A model generated the notes under the pieces. That model saw only the letters and a program-made list of their open reading frames with translations, ran no database searches and was not told the DNA's origin. A stretch of 64,000 nt of DNA from Candidatus Poribacteria bacterium (GTDB lineage: Bacteria; Poribacteria; WGA-4E; WGA-3G). The stretch lies in assembly GCA_022819945.1 (NCBI GenBank), contig JAJEGI010000137.1:59389-123388 (forward strand), written 5' to 3'. The translations under genes were made by a program, and so were the position numbers. Of the stretch, positions 44,932 to 54,557 are shown piece by piece (the stretch's first letter is position 1; every line of letters starts with the position of its first letter).

Positions 44932-46131
44932 TTATTCGAGAATCTTGGAGACAACACCGGCACCGATCGTTTGTCCACCTTCACGAATCGCGAACCGGAG
45001 TTGTTCTTCCATCGCGATCGGTTTGGACAATTCAACAGTAATCTTCGCGTTGTCGCCGGGCATAATCATTTCGATGCCTTCAGGGAGATCCATCTTTCCG
45101 GTTACGTCGGTTGTTCGGAAATAGAACTGCGGTCTGTAGCCAGTAAAGAACGGATTCCAGCGTCCACCTTCATCTTTGGTCAGGATATAGGCTTCGGCTT
45201 CAAACTTGGTATGTGGCATAACCGTCCCGGGAACTGCCAAGACTTGTCCGCGTTCAACGTCATCGCGCTCAACACCCCGTAGCAACGCACCGAGGTTGTC
45301 GCCAGCACGACCTTCGTCAAGATTTTTGTGAAACATCTCAACACCTGTAACAACAGTGTCTTGTGTTTCGCGGAGTCCGACGATTTCGACCGGGTTCCCA
45401 ATTTCAATGACACCGCGTTCAACGCGCCCAGTAACAACCGTACCGCGCCCACTGATGGTGAAGGTATCTTCAATCGACATCAGGAACGGTTTATCGGTAT
45501 CACGAACCGGTTCCGGAATGTAGTTATCGACGGCTTCCATGAGTTCGAGGATTGACTGGCATGCCTCGTGTCCCGGATCTCCATCGGCTTCCATAGCTTC
45601 AAGCGCGGAACCTGTGATGATCGGAATATCGTCGCCCGGGAAATCGTAGTTGCTTAGCAATTCACGAACTTCCAGATCGACGAGTTCAAGCAGCTCTTCA
45701 TCATCAACCATGTCTGCTTTATTGAGGTAGACGACGAGAGAGGGCACATTCACCTGTCGCGCGAGTAGTACGTGCTCGCGCGTCTGGGGCATAGGACCAT
45801 CAGCAGCGGATACGACGAGAATCGCGCCGTCCATCTGTGCAGCACCGGTAATCATGTTCTTGATATAGTCGGCGTGTCCGGGGCAATCAACGTGTGCGTA
45901 GTGCCGGTTTTCGGTTTCATATTCAACGTGCGCTGTGTTAATCGTAATGCCACGCTCTTTTTCTTCAGGTGCCTTGTCAATGTCTTCGTACTTTTGGACG
46001 TAATCAGCGTCGGCAAGTTTGGAGAGTACCATGGTAATTGCTGCTGTCAGCGTCGTCTTACCGTGGTCAACGTGGCCGATTGTTCCAATATTAACGTGTG
46101 GCTTATTCCTTTCAAACGTTTCCTTAGCCAT
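44932..46131 (-). CDS. tuf: Elongation factor Tu
   Basis: 399 residues, full length. P-loop GHVDHGKTT, switch regions [14 protein letters not shown] and [12 protein letters not shown], and [11 protein letters not shown] are all present, as is the C-terminal [14 protein letters not shown]-dependent delivery of aminoacyl-tRNA. ATG start. Only one tuf copy is in the window. Confidence 0.99.
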   Translation of the reverse strand: MAKETFERNKPHVNIGTIGHVDHGKTTLTAAITMVLSKLADADYVQKYEDIDKAPEEKERGITINTAHVEYETENRHYAHVDCPGHADYIKNMITGAAQMDGAILVVSAADGPMPQTREHVLLARQVNVPSLVVYLNKADMVDDEELLELVDLEVRELLSNYDFPGDDIPIITGSALEAMEADGDPGHEACQSILELMEAVDNYIPEPVRDTDKPFLMSIEDTFTISGRGTVVTGRVERGVIEIGNPVEIVGLRETQDTVVTGVEMFHKNLDEGRAGDNLGALLRGVERDDVERGQVLAVPGTVMPHTKFEAEAYILTKDEGGRWNPFFTGYRPQFYFRTTDVTGKMDLPEGIEMIMPGDNAKITVELSKPIAMEEQLRFAIREGGQTIGAGVVSKILE

Positions 46132-46323
46132 TTTTGTCCGAGCTCCACTAAAAGTTTATTGTTGCGGGATTGTCAGCGCAGCTCCACAGAACTGCACATT
46201 CCCGTTTCTATAGGGTGTCCAAACGCTTTAGCGCATGGTAGTACCGTTTGACTAAATCTTATGTCCGCTTATGGAAAGTACAACACTCCCACAGTTCGGA
46301 CGTTTCACAACTACTTAAGACGA

Positions 46324-48447
46324 TTATAAGTTACGATTCGCTGATGAAATTAAGTCCTCCATTACACTTGTCGGGACTTCATTATAGTGTGCAAACTCCA
46401 TAGAGTAGTTAGCTCTACCTTGTGTGAGTGACCTAAGGGTTTTGACATATCCGAACATTTCTGAGAGCGGCACATCCACCCGAACGACCTGGATACGGGA
46501 TTTTGCCTGTGTTTCCGTTTCGCGTATCTGTGCACGCCGTGCGTTCAAATCACCTATGACTTTACCGAGGTATTCGTCTGGAACAATAACCTCAACGTTC
46601 ATAATCGGTTCGAGAAGTGTCGGGGTGGCGCGCTTCATTGCATCTTTAAACGCCATGGAACCTGCGATAGAGAACGCCATTTCTGATGAATCCACCGAAT
46701 GGTGTGAACCATCAACCAGTTTTACCGATACATCAACAACGGGATAGCCCGCAAGAACACCGGTATTCATGGCGTTTTCGATACCTTTTTTTACTGCTGG
46801 AATGTATTCTTGAGGAATGACACCCCCTTTGGTATCGTCAATAAACTCAAAGCCAGTCCCTTTTTCAAGCGGTTCAACTTCGATCACAACATGTCCAAAT
46901 TGACCCCTACCACCGGATTGGCGTACAAACCGGCCTTCAGACTTAACTGGCTTGAGAATCGTTTCACGGTAGGCGACTTCTGGGTTACCAACATTCGCTG
47001 AGACGTTAAACTCACGCACAAGTCTATCCACAATGATTTCGAGATGAAGTTCACCCATACCTGACAACAAGGTTTGTCCGGTTTCTGAATCTTGATGGAC
47101 TTTGAAGGTTGGGTCTTCTTCGGCGAGTTTAGAGAGGGCGAGGTTTAGTTTATCAATATCGGATTGTGTGCGAGGCTCAACTGCGACGGACATTACCGGG
47201 AGCGGGAACACCATCGTTTCTAAGGTGATATGTGCTTTCGGATCACAAAGTGTGTCCCCTGTTGAGAGATCCTTTAAACCGATCACTGCAGCGATGTCAC
47301 CAGCATAAACGGCTTGCAGTTCTTCGCGTTTGTTGGCGTGCATCTGCATCAGCCGCCCGATTCGCTCGTGTTGCCTTGTCTTGCTGTTATAGACAGTATC
47401 CCCTTTCTTGAGAACACCTGAGTAAACGCGCAAATAACTGAGTTTGCCAACGTGCGGATCCGTCATAATTTTGAATGCCAACCCACAGAAGGGTTCATCA
47501 TTTTGCGGGAAACGTGTCGCTTCTGCTTCCGTTTTCGGATCGAAACCTACTATTGGCGGCACGTCGGTCGGTGCTGGCAAATAGGAGACGATCGCATCTA
47601 AGAGCGGTTGGACACCTTTATTCTTTAGCGCAGTCCCGCAAAGGACGGGGACAATTTTACCGGCGATGACAGCGTTACGGATACCTATTTTAATTTCTTC
47701 GGGCGAGATTTCGACACCGTCTAAGTATTTAAGCAGGAGTTCTTCATCGCAGTCGGCAATCGCTTCTAACATCCGCTCGCGATATTCGTTTGCCATCTCT
47801 TCCATTTCTTTCGGGATGTCTGTCTCTTGAATAATCGTGCCGTCGCTACCAGCGTCAGTACCTACATTCCATATCTGACCTTTCATTGAGATGAGGTCTA
47901 CAGTGCCTGTGAATTGTTCCGCAGAACCGATAGGAAGTTGCACTGGGATTGCCGTAGCACCGAGACGTTCTTCCATCATTTCAACGGTACGGAAGAAATC
48001 TGCACCCGTCCGATCCATTTTATTAACGAATGCGATGCGAGGTATGTTATATTTATCTGCTTGTCTCCAAACAGTTTCGGATTGAGGTTCAACACCACCG
48101 ACCGCGCAGAAAACCGCGACCGCACCGTCGAGAACGCGAAGAGAACGTTCAACTTCGACAGTAAAATCGATGTGCCCCGGTGTATCAATAATATTAATAT
48201 GGTGTTTTTTCCAGTGACAGGTCGTCGCAGCCGCAGTAATTGTAATACCGCGTTCCTGCTCTTGCACCATCCAGTCCATAGTCGTGGTGCCATCGTCCAC
48301 GTCACCGATGCGATAGACCCTACCAGTATAATATAAAATACGTTCGGTTACGGTAGTCTTACCGGCATCAATGTGTGCCATGATGCCGATATTCCGCATG
48401 TGGGGCAGTTCTAAGCGTTGAGGGATGCTGTTTTTGGTATCTGCCAC
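46324..48447 (-). CDS. fusA: Elongation factor G
   Basis: 707 residues from GTG (nine bases after AAGGAG). [41 protein letters not shown] and [10 protein letters not shown] mark the GTPase; domains II-V follow to FAHYNEVP. A longer reading to 48618 overlaps rpsG and lacks a ribosome site. It moves tRNA and mRNA through the ribosome. Confidence 0.98.
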   Translation of the reverse strand: MADTKNSIPQRLELPHMRNIGIMAHIDAGKTTVTERILYYTGRVYRIGDVDDGTTTMDWMVQEQERGITITAAATTCHWKKHHINIIDTPGHIDFTVEVERSLRVLDGAVAVFCAVGGVEPQSETVWRQADKYNIPRIAFVNKMDRTGADFFRTVEMMEERLGATAIPVQLPIGSAEQFTGTVDLISMKGQIWNVGTDAGSDGTIIQETDIPKEMEEMANEYRERMLEAIADCDEELLLKYLDGVEISPEEIKIGIRNAVIAGKIVPVLCGTALKNKGVQPLLDAIVSYLPAPTDVPPIVGFDPKTEAEATRFPQNDEPFCGLAFKIMTDPHVGKLSYLRVYSGVLKKGDTVYNSKTRQHERIGRLMQMHANKREELQAVYAGDIAAVIGLKDLSTGDTLCDPKAHITLETMVFPLPVMSVAVEPRTQSDIDKLNLALSKLAEEDPTFKVHQDSETGQTLLSGMGELHLEIIVDRLVREFNVSANVGNPEVAYRETILKPVKSEGRFVRQSGGRGQFGHVVIEVEPLEKGTGFEFIDDTKGGVIPQEYIPAVKKGIENAMNTGVLAGYPVVDVSVKLVDGSHHSVDSSEMAFSIAGSMAFKDAMKRATPTLLEPIMNVEVIVPDEYLGKVIGDLNARRAQIRETETQAKSRIQVVRVDVPLSEMFGYVKTLRSLTQGRANYSMEFAHYNEVPTSVMEDLISSANRNL

Positions 48448-48520
48448 GGTTGAACGACTCCTTTTATTTTTTGACTTAACTATAGCGATTTGTATTTCAA
48501 TTGTAAGTTGGGCGTATGTT

Positions 48521-48991
48521 TTACCATCGATAATGTGCGAAAGCTCGGTTCGCTTCTGCCATTCGATGCTGATCCTGTTTTCTCCGAATCGCGCCACCTT
48601 CGTTACGTGAGGCTTCAATTATTTCGCCTGCAAGGCGTTCTGCCATGCGTCTTTCACCACGGGCCCGTGCCGATTCTATGATCCAACTGAAAGCCAACCG
48701 TTGTTTCCGCTCTGCCTTTACATCGACCGGAACTTGGTAAGTTTGGCTGCCTACGCGCCGAGGACGAATTTCAAGCACCGGTTTAACATTATTGATCGCT
48801 TGACGGAACACCGCAAAACCTTCTTCATTCGTCCGAGTTTCGATAATCTGAAAACTCTCATATAGAATGGATTGTGCAGTGCTTTTCTTTCCATCTAACA
48901 TGAGGCTATTAATAAACTTTGATACGAGTTTGCTGTTATAGGTCGCATCAGGGCTGACATCCCGTTTGGTGATATTTCCACGTCTCGGCAT
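48521..48991 (-). CDS. rpsG: Ribosomal protein S7
   Basis: 156 residues. [39 protein letters not shown] and [17 protein letters not shown] match S7, the starter of small-subunit head assembly. ATG after GGAGGAATATTAG. Ends 73 bases before fusA. Confidence 0.98.
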   Translation of the reverse strand: MPRRGNITKRDVSPDATYNSKLVSKFINSLMLDGKKSTAQSILYESFQIIETRTNEEGFAVFRQAINNVKPVLEIRPRRVGSQTYQVPVDVKAERKQRLAFSWIIESARARGERRMAERLAGEIIEASRNEGGAIRRKQDQHRMAEANRAFAHYRW

Positions 48992-49009
48992 CTAATATTC
49001 CTCCGTTGT

Positions 49010-49381
49010 TTAGTTGGGTTTCCGTGCGCCGTACTTTGAGCGACCTTGACGGCGATTGTCAACACCCGCGGTATCCAACTGTCCACGGACGATGTGGTAA
49101 CGCACGTTAGAGAGGTCTTTCACTCTCCCGCCTCGAACTAAAACGACTGAGTGTTCTTGCAAATTATGATCTATCCCCGGAATATAGCAAGTCGCTTCGT
49201 AGCCGGTAGTGAAACGCACACGAGCGACTTTACGGAGTGCCGAATTCGGTTTTTTGGGCGTGATCGTTTTCACTTGTAGACAAATACCACGCCGCTGGGG
49301 ACACTGCTCAAGCACCGGCGATTTCGTTTTCTTCCGGGATCTCTTACGCGGTTTTTTAATTAACTGATTAATTGTCGGCAT
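49010..49381 (-). CDS. rpsL: Ribosomal protein S12
   Basis: 123 residues. [38 protein letters not shown] (here the streptomycin-linked Lys) and [20 protein letters not shown] are diagnostic. First gene of the cluster. ATG preceded by GGAGG 7 bases away. Decoding-centre protein. Confidence 0.98.
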   Translation of the reverse strand: MPTINQLIKKPRKRSRKKTKSPVLEQCPQRRGICLQVKTITPKKPNSALRKVARVRFTTGYEATCYIPGIDHNLQEHSVVLVRGGRVKDLSNVRYHIVRGQLDTAGVDNRRQGRSKYGARKPN

Positions 49382-49407
49382 TTCATACCTCCGAGGTAAA
49401 ATCTATA

Positions 49408-49442
49408 GGGGCTTCTTGCACTAAAAAAGCCCCGCGCGGGGC
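49408..49442 (-). promoter_or_regulatory. Possible attenuator in the rpsL leader
   Basis: On the minus strand GCCCCGCGCGGGGC (49429-49442) followed by TTTTTT looks like an intrinsic terminator. The GGGGC arm can instead pair with GGGGCTT/AAGCCCC between 49408 and 49441, giving a competing 7-base stem that would prevent it. Translation of the leader ORF upstream (49477-49506) could choose between them. Mechanism is inference. Confidence 0.5.
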
Positions 49443-49476
49443 ATCACAACTTCAACAGAACAAATTAACGTGGAAC

Positions 49477-49506
49477 TTACGGTACGACGTTAGAATGTTT
49501 CCGCAT
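49477..49506 (-). CDS. Nine-residue leader ORF upstream of rpsL
   Basis: Reads MRKHSNVVP then stop, on the same strand, with GGAGAAAGGGGCAGTT just before the ATG. It lies between the promoter and the hairpins at 49408-49442. Short ORFs in this place are typical of attenuation leaders, but translation is not shown. Confidence 0.4.
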   Translation of the reverse strand: MRKHSNVVP

Positions 49507-49554
49507 AACTGCCCCTTTCTCCAAAAAAGATTTAATAGGGTTTCCAAAATAAAT

Positions 49555-49583
49555 ATTATACACACTAAAAAACGGTTTGTCAA
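49555..49583 (-). promoter_or_regulatory. Promoter of the ribosomal cluster
   Basis: Perfect TTGACA and TATAAT with a 17-base spacer, both on the minus strand, about 170 bases before rpsL. Very AT-rich upstream sequence, as in strong ribosomal promoters. Confidence 0.75.
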
Positions 49584-49630
49584 ATTTTTTTGAAAAAAAA
49601 TGTGAAAAAGACTGAAATTCTACGAATTTC

Positions 49631-50890
49631 TTAGTTTTTTAGCGGTTTTCCACGTAAAATAACCGTCTGAACGCTTAAATCTTCGTCGACAATAACGAGA
49701 TCTGCTGTTTTACCGGTAGCGATTGAGCCTACTGATGTCGCGACACCTAAATTTTGCGCGGGTGTTAACGTCGCCATGGTTAATGCATCTTCGAGTGAGT
49801 TTCCCCAATTGATGACGTTACGGACACCATCCATGAGGGTAATATTGGCACCTGCGAGACGTTCCGTCGGTGTGCCGACATCGAGCCACATCGCACCGTT
49901 GCGGACGTATTTCTCGGTGGTCCCGGCTTCAAAAGCGGTATCGTGTTCAGAGATCGCATCCTCATTGAGGCGATAGGCATCAAGTTCAGGAACGTAAGTG
50001 GCTGATACCTGCCATTCTTCAGTAGGGACCCCGGCGAGTTCTGTACAGTCCGTAATCAACCCGACTGCGTGAATTCCTTTCTGCTGAATCAGGTTATTCC
50101 CCCAAAAGGGGTGGACATGGTGTTCATCAATGATGAGTTCTGCGTGGATATCCGGGTGGGAAAGTACTGCTTCAATGGCGCCGAGTGTTCGGTGATGCAT
50201 CCCGCTCATACCGTTGTAGGTGTGTGTGGCACGTGTTATACCAGCGTCAATCGCTGCCACCGCTTGTTGGTATGTTGCATTTGTGTGTCCCATTGCGATG
50301 ACGATATCGTTGTAAGCGTCCGTCTTAAAGGCGGCGAGGTGCTTGATAAATTGGAAGTTTTCGTCGTTCTCTGGTGCAAGCGAAATTACTTTCAAGGTGC
50401 CATCTGAGGCTGCCCACATTGCATGGAATTCTTCAAAGTTCGGGGGCGTAATATACTTTGCATTCTGTGCGCCGTTCTTGGCGAGGCTCCCGAATTTCCC
50501 TTCAACATACGAACCGATAATCTGTGAACCGTCTGCTACCGGCTCATCAACGACGTGCGCAATAGCGGTTAAGGCACTGTTGATTTGCGCCATACTGCCA
50601 GAGGAGATGCCTAATACTAACGAGGTAACACCACTGCGTGCGTGTGCGCGTGCGATTACCGCTACGTCCTCGACTTCGCCTGTCATCGTATTGTAACCAC
50701 CGCCGCCATGTACCAATCCATCAATCAATCCCGGAATTACAAGGCAGTTAGACGCGTCAATGACCGTTCCCGACGGTTGAAGCGTTTCTGTTGTTATCTC
50801 TGAAATTGTGTCGTCTTGAATAACGATACTCCCCTGTCCATAATGTTTTGGGGTGTAGATGTCGCCATTCGTAATCGTCAGTGTTTCCAT
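49631..50890 (-). CDS. nagA: N-acetylglucosamine-6-phosphate deacetylase-like protein
   Basis: 419 residues of the amidohydrolase family. PGLIDGLVHGGGG, GHTNATYQQAVAAIDAGITR, TRATHTYNGMSGMHHR, LIIDEHHVHP and LITDCTELAG are the NagA blocks with His, Asp and metal ligands. Two points differ from E. coli NagA: the usual EGPF loop reads YVEGKF. The enzyme would remove acetate from N-acetylglucosamine-6-phosphate, feeding the deaminase at the window start. It is directly upstream of a 3' gap to rpsL leader. Confidence in fold is high, in exact substrate moderate. Confidence 0.85.
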   Translation of the reverse strand: METLTITNGDIYTPKHYGQGSIVIQDDTISEITTETLQPSGTVIDASNCLVIPGLIDGLVHGGGGYNTMTGEVEDVAVIARAHARSGVTSLVLGISSGSMAQINSALTAIAHVVDEPVADGSQIIGSYVEGKFGSLAKNGAQNAKYITPPNFEEFHAMWAASDGTLKVISLAPENDENFQFIKHLAAFKTDAYNDIVIAMGHTNATYQQAVAAIDAGITRATHTYNGMSGMHHRTLGAIEAVLSHPDIHAELIIDEHHVHPFWGNNLIQQKGIHAVGLITDCTELAGVPTEEWQVSATYVPELDAYRLNEDAISEHDTAFEAGTTEKYVRNGAMWLDVGTPTERLAGANITLMDGVRNVINWGNSLEDALTMATLTPAQNLGVATSVGSIATGKTADLVIVDEDLSVQTVILRGKPLKN

Positions 50891-51003
50891 ATCTCCAAAG
50901 ATGCCTTAAATGTATTTGAGGCGTATCGCTGGCGAGGTGTTTTTGCCTGGGTGTTTCTTCTATAAACCTCGCTGGCACTGTAAGGTGTTTGGGGAAGTTT
51001 TAC

Positions 51004-51636
51004 TTAAATCTGTTCCGATACCCACAAAACACTTTGCGCGAGCAATCGCAGAAAGGTTTCTACCTCAAAATCCTGCTGATGTCCGAGTGAAGTATAACAG
51101 ACGCGACCGCCGTTATGCAAGCGTGTCCATGCTACAGGTTCTGAATGTTCGTCGGTATGTCCCATCAGTAGTAGAGATGTATCGTCGCGAAGCGATGGGT
51201 TTTTGTAGAGACTTCCATAAGTATCAAACGCCGGTATACCCTTCAGAATCGGGTGTTCCGTCGCAACTAATCCCACGCGGGTAATGGGTCCATGACCGTA
51301 ATGCCCTTGGTAGTCGCCACCGAGAACATCTTTGTCAAACGCAAGCCAGTTTTGATACGCGTGACTGGCAGTCCTAACGCCAACAATCGGTCTGCCTTCT
51401 TCACAGTACGCTTGAAATTGTCTGAGTGATGCGCCTTCTGTATTGAGACGACGCGTGAAGACTAACAAGGCATCGGCATTATCTAACGCTGCCAAAGAAG
51501 GATCGTCGTCTTCCGAACTATAAATGATTAAATTTGCTTTGATCGGATAGTGTTTTTCAACGAACTTCTGGAAAATGTTCAAAGATGCTTCGGAGTCGTA
51601 TTCAAAAGAACCTGAGAGCATGCAGAGGTTAAGCAC
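51004..51636 (-). CDS. ThuA-like (trehalose utilisation) family protein
   Basis: 210 residues, GTG start with AAAGGAACC nearby. The family is a glutamine-amidotransferase-like fold; recognisable parts are LCMLSGSFEYDSE, LLVFTRRLNTEG, PIVGVRTASHAYQNW and GRVCYTSLGHQQDF with the terminal beta strand and helix. Members occur with sugar dehydrogenases (Gfo/Idh) in sugar use. No catalytic mechanism is established. It is 114 bases from nagA and may share its transcript. Confidence 0.8.
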   Translation of the reverse strand: MLNLCMLSGSFEYDSEASLNIFQKFVEKHYPIKANLIIYSSEDDDPSLAALDNADALLVFTRRLNTEGASLRQFQAYCEEGRPIVGVRTASHAYQNWLAFDKDVLGGDYQGHYGHGPITRVGLVATEHPILKGIPAFDTYGSLYKNPSLRDDTSLLLMGHTDEHSEPVAWTRLHNGGRVCYTSLGHQQDFEVETFLRLLAQSVLWVSEQI

Positions 51637-51664
51637 GGGTTGGTTCCTTTCTATTTTCTTTAGA

Positions 51665-51726
51665 ACTTACGCAGCTTCCTTGCAGGCGAGGTTTAAAACC
51701 TCGCCTGCAAAGGGGACCGCGTAAGT
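51665..51726. repeat. Nested inverted repeat next to folA
   Basis: Perfect 31-base palindrome 51680-51710 (arms TTGCAGGCGAGGTTT and its complement, one-base centre), inside a second pair ACTTACGC (51665-51672) and GCGTAAGT (51719-51726). Such nested ends suggest a mobile intergenic element. It lies between thuA-like and folA and may end folA transcription. Confidence 0.6.
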
Positions 51727-52214
51727 CATATTCTTTCTAAAAACAGAAAACTATAAGGGTACGGGTTTTTATCGTCAGGTTCACCGTCAATGCGATTCAC
51801 TTCTTGCCACCTTGCCATGTCAAATTCGGGGAAATAGACATCGCCTTCAAAGGTGGCATGAATCTGTGTGAGGTAGAGCCTGTCGGCGTGCGGTAAAAAG
51901 GCTTGGTAGATAGGCGCGCCACCACATATCATCAGTTCCTCTACTTCCTGACAACCTTTAATAACATCCTCTACTGAGTGCACAACGATACAGCCTTTCG
52001 GTGCCTGATAATCGGTATTTCGCGTGAGAATGATATTACGCCGCTTCCCTAAAGGACGTTTAAGGGTTTCAAAAGTTTTGCGTCCCATAACGACGGGTTT
52101 ACCGATGGTCATGTCACGAAAATGCCGCCGATCGACAGGCATCTGCCACGGGATGTCTGGTCCGTTGCCGATCAACCGATTTTTGTCCATCGCGGCGATC
52201 ATAGAAATTAACAT
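51726..52214 (-). CDS. folA: Dihydrofolate reductase
   Basis: 162 residues, typical length. LISMIAAMDKNRLIGNGPDIPWQMPVD has the substrate-binding region and GKPVVMGRKTFETL the cofactor part; GGAPIYQAFLPHADRLYLTQIHATFEGDVYFP follows. Reduces dihydrofolate made by ThyA, which is also in the region. It begins one base after the upstream gene ends, so they share a transcript. Confidence 0.96.
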   Translation of the reverse strand: MLISMIAAMDKNRLIGNGPDIPWQMPVDRRHFRDMTIGKPVVMGRKTFETLKRPLGKRRNIILTRNTDYQAPKGCIVVHSVEDVIKGCQEVEELMICGGAPIYQAFLPHADRLYLTQIHATFEGDVYFPEFDMARWQEVNRIDGEPDDKNPYPYSFLFLERI

Positions 52215-52215
52215 T

Positions 52216-52719
52216 TTAGGATTCTGCTCCTTCTTCTTGTTCTCCCATTTCTATTCCGTTCAAAACCTGTTCGGCAAAATGGATGACGGTCTCTTTTAGC
52301 ATACGCGGTGCGAGTTTGATTTTATCTTCCTGTTGCCACTCCATCTTAAAGTGCCCCGTTTTCACGAGTTCATCTATCCCGATTTGAACGGTTTTCACAT
52401 CGGTTTCAAAGTGTTTAGCGAGTTCACTGAGGTTTAGAGGATCCTCCGTTTGAAAGGAGAGCACTTCAATCCACAGCCACATGCCTAACCGCCGGGCAAA
52501 GTCTGAGAGGTTCTCCGCTGTGTCTGACAGATGGATGATTGATGCGAAACAGTAAGCAGCGTGGTGCGGATAGTCGTTCAAGAGTTCTTCAAATTCCTCA
52601 AAGATAAGTTGGATGAGGAACCCTGCTTCTTCTTGTAGAGTCAATTCTTCGGCATCAAGGTGATCACCGTTCTGTTCTGGATCACCGAAGTTATCTCCGT
52701 TTTGCTTTTCGTGTTCCAT
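52216..52719 (-). CDS. Small helical protein with a winged-helix-like C-terminus
   Basis: 167 residues. N-terminus is acidic and rich in Gln/Glu; the middle is helical (AGFLIQLIFEEFEELLNDY). The end NLSELAKHFETDVKTVQIGIDELVKTGHF resembles a helix-turn-helix with a wing. It may be a small regulator, but the family is not recognised. It sits between the lipoprotein at 52730 and folA, with gaps of 10 and 1 bases, so the three form one transcript. Confidence 0.55.
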   Translation of the reverse strand: MEHEKQNGDNFGDPEQNGDHLDAEELTLQEEAGFLIQLIFEEFEELLNDYPHHAAYCFASIIHLSDTAENLSDFARRLGMWLWIEVLSFQTEDPLNLSELAKHFETDVKTVQIGIDELVKTGHFKMEWQQEDKIKLAPRMLKETVIHFAEQVLNGIEMGEQEEGAES

Positions 52720-52729
52720 TGTCTCCTTT

Positions 52730-53401
52730 TCACTCAGTAGAGTTAGGTAGCACGCGGAAATATACGATGAAAATTTCAGGCGTGCTGCCGATGCCTATTA
52801 TTTTTACACTTTCATCTGGTTCAACGCCTGTTATAGACAGTCCTTCCGTCCAATTTTCAGGAAGTGGCCGTCCCTCCATCCACATATCACTTTTTCCGCT
52901 TCCATGCGTCCACTTGTGCCATTTCTTTTCAGGTTTATCGGGTCTATGCCAAAAAATTGTGATCCTGTCCCCAGATCGGAAAGTTTTAGCTTTTGTGAAG
53001 TCACCCGGTTCGTTGTCAATGTTAATAATGTGTTCGGTCCCTCGGTAGGTCGTATAGGTCTTTTGGACGATCGGAAGTTCTGGATGTGATTGCATCATGG
53101 GGTTAACCATAATATGAAAGATTGCCAGGTCATCAAGTCTGCTCATTCCTTTGATTTCAAGGGTTTCATGGTTCGCAGCAAATTTGATTGGGAGGCTCTG
53201 TTTCTCGTGTAATTCCCCTACCTCAACGTCCAATTCCAAGATATTATCCCGAAGTTCAAAGTTGTTAATTTCTTCATTATCTTCCAAAACCCAATAAATG
53301 GTAATCATATCCTCAGAGCGGAAAACAGCATGCTCATTGGACTCTCCACAACCTATGAGGGTCAAGGCGAGGCAAATTACCAAAACTATCTGCAGTTTCA
53401 T
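52730..53401 (-). CDS. Lipoprotein with duplicated FRSxDxIT module
   Basis: 223 residues. Lipobox LIGCGES gives a Cys-anchored lipoprotein. Two similar modules are seen: VFRSEDMITIYWVLEDNEE at the start and FRSGDRITIFWHRPDKPEK in the middle. Paralogue of the protein at 53523, which has the same pair. The modules are beta-rich and of unknown function. ATG after AGGAGGTAAAC. Confidence 0.7.
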   Translation of the reverse strand: MKLQIVLVICLALTLIGCGESNEHAVFRSEDMITIYWVLEDNEEINNFELRDNILELDVEVGELHEKQSLPIKFAANHETLEIKGMSRLDDLAIFHIMVNPMMQSHPELPIVQKTYTTYRGTEHIINIDNEPGDFTKAKTFRSGDRITIFWHRPDKPEKKWHKWTHGSGKSDMWMEGRPLPENWTEGLSITGVEPDESVKIIGIGSTPEIFIVYFRVLPNSTE

Positions 53402-53522
53402 GTTTACCTCCTATCCACTATCGTGTCTTCACGGTAGCGTTTTACGTGCTACTGTTTCGATTCGATACACTCACAAATTTTGGGAGGTTGTTGAATTAGC
53501 AACCGTATAAAATAAGAAGCAG

Positions 53523-54329
53523 TCATCTGTCAGAAATTTGTTCAGGCACTTGAGGATCCAGTGGCTGATTTTCCTGAGGTTCAACTGTCAATTCAGCGAT
53601 GACGACCCTGCCGCCAAAGTCTCTCATTTCCTCAATTTTGACTGTCTCATTCCGGGCAAGGTCTGTGAGCAGAAAACGGAGGTTCCGAAGCACTTCATTT
53701 GACTCTGTGTCATACCTTTTTAGAATCAAGGTAGGGTGTCCGCTTTTTTTATCAGTGATTATTTTGTATTCAAAGGTATGTCCGGGCTTAATCTTATGAC
53801 TATTAACGTAGATTTTAAACTTATTCGGTTGCGAATCTATATTGTCTTGGGGTTGGCTATAAGCCACGATTTTGTCCCCGAATCGAAAGGCACCTGAATT
53901 ATCAAAAGGTTCGGGTTCCTTACGAGCACTCGTTCCTTTGGAACGATAGTAGAACGTGTGAGCATAAAGTTTTATGAATCTTGACACTTTATATTTTTTG
54001 TGGAATGCCCTTAAATGGATGACAGCGTAATCGTTGATTCTATTTCTCCCGTGAATTTCAACAGTTTCGTCAGGTTCGATGACTTGGAGTAATCGGCGTT
54101 GAAGTTTGATTTCGCGTGGCACGATCTTTTCACCTGTGTCAATGTCTAAATGCAGTGCCTTATCATCAACTTTAACTGCAGCGATTTCAGATGTATCTGG
54201 TAAAGGAATAAACACGGTAACCATGTCACTACTTCTAAAAATGCCGTATCCGCCGGTGGAATCTCCACAACCTGATAGCCATGTTACAAGGCTTATAGTG
54301 AGAAATGTCAGCACTTTTATCTTTTGCAT
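53523..54329 (-). CDS. Lipoprotein paralogue with FRSxDxVT modules
   Basis: 268 residues. Lipobox WLSGCGDS. Modules IFRSSDMVTVFIPLPDTSE and FRFGDKIVAYSQPQDNID match those of the neighbour at 52730 by position and pattern. Probably a duplication of the same gene; length and loops differ. It lies 121 bases upstream of that neighbour on the same strand. Surface or periplasmic; function unknown. Confidence 0.7.
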   Translation of the reverse strand: MQKIKVLTFLTISLVTWLSGCGDSTGGYGIFRSSDMVTVFIPLPDTSEIAAVKVDDKALHLDIDTGEKIVPREIKLQRRLLQVIEPDETVEIHGRNRINDYAVIHLRAFHKKYKVSRFIKLYAHTFYYRSKGTSARKEPEPFDNSGAFRFGDKIVAYSQPQDNIDSQPNKFKIYVNSHKIKPGHTFEYKIITDKKSGHPTLILKRYDTESNEVLRNLRFLLTDLARNETVKIEEMRDFGGRVVIAELTVEPQENQPLDPQVPEQISDR

Positions 54330-54557
54330 CTGATTTCCTTATTAGACCAGAGCCATTCAATTTTAAGAATTTATTGGATTTTACGTCTTTTTTCAAGGAT
54401 CCGGTTCGGTTAGGAATGCAGGTCGCAAATGTAAAACTAAGACAAATTTTGCCGCGTGTGGGAAACCAAATTTGGGTGAGTACACCGCAAAACCGAACCT
54501 ACCGGGCCTGGTGGTAAAAATTCGATCGAAAAATGGACAATTGAATGTCTCTGCTTA

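Noticed and set aside
48448..48618. N-terminal extension of EF-G
   Set aside because: It overlaps rpsG and has no homology to EF-G; GTG at 48447 has a good ribosome site.
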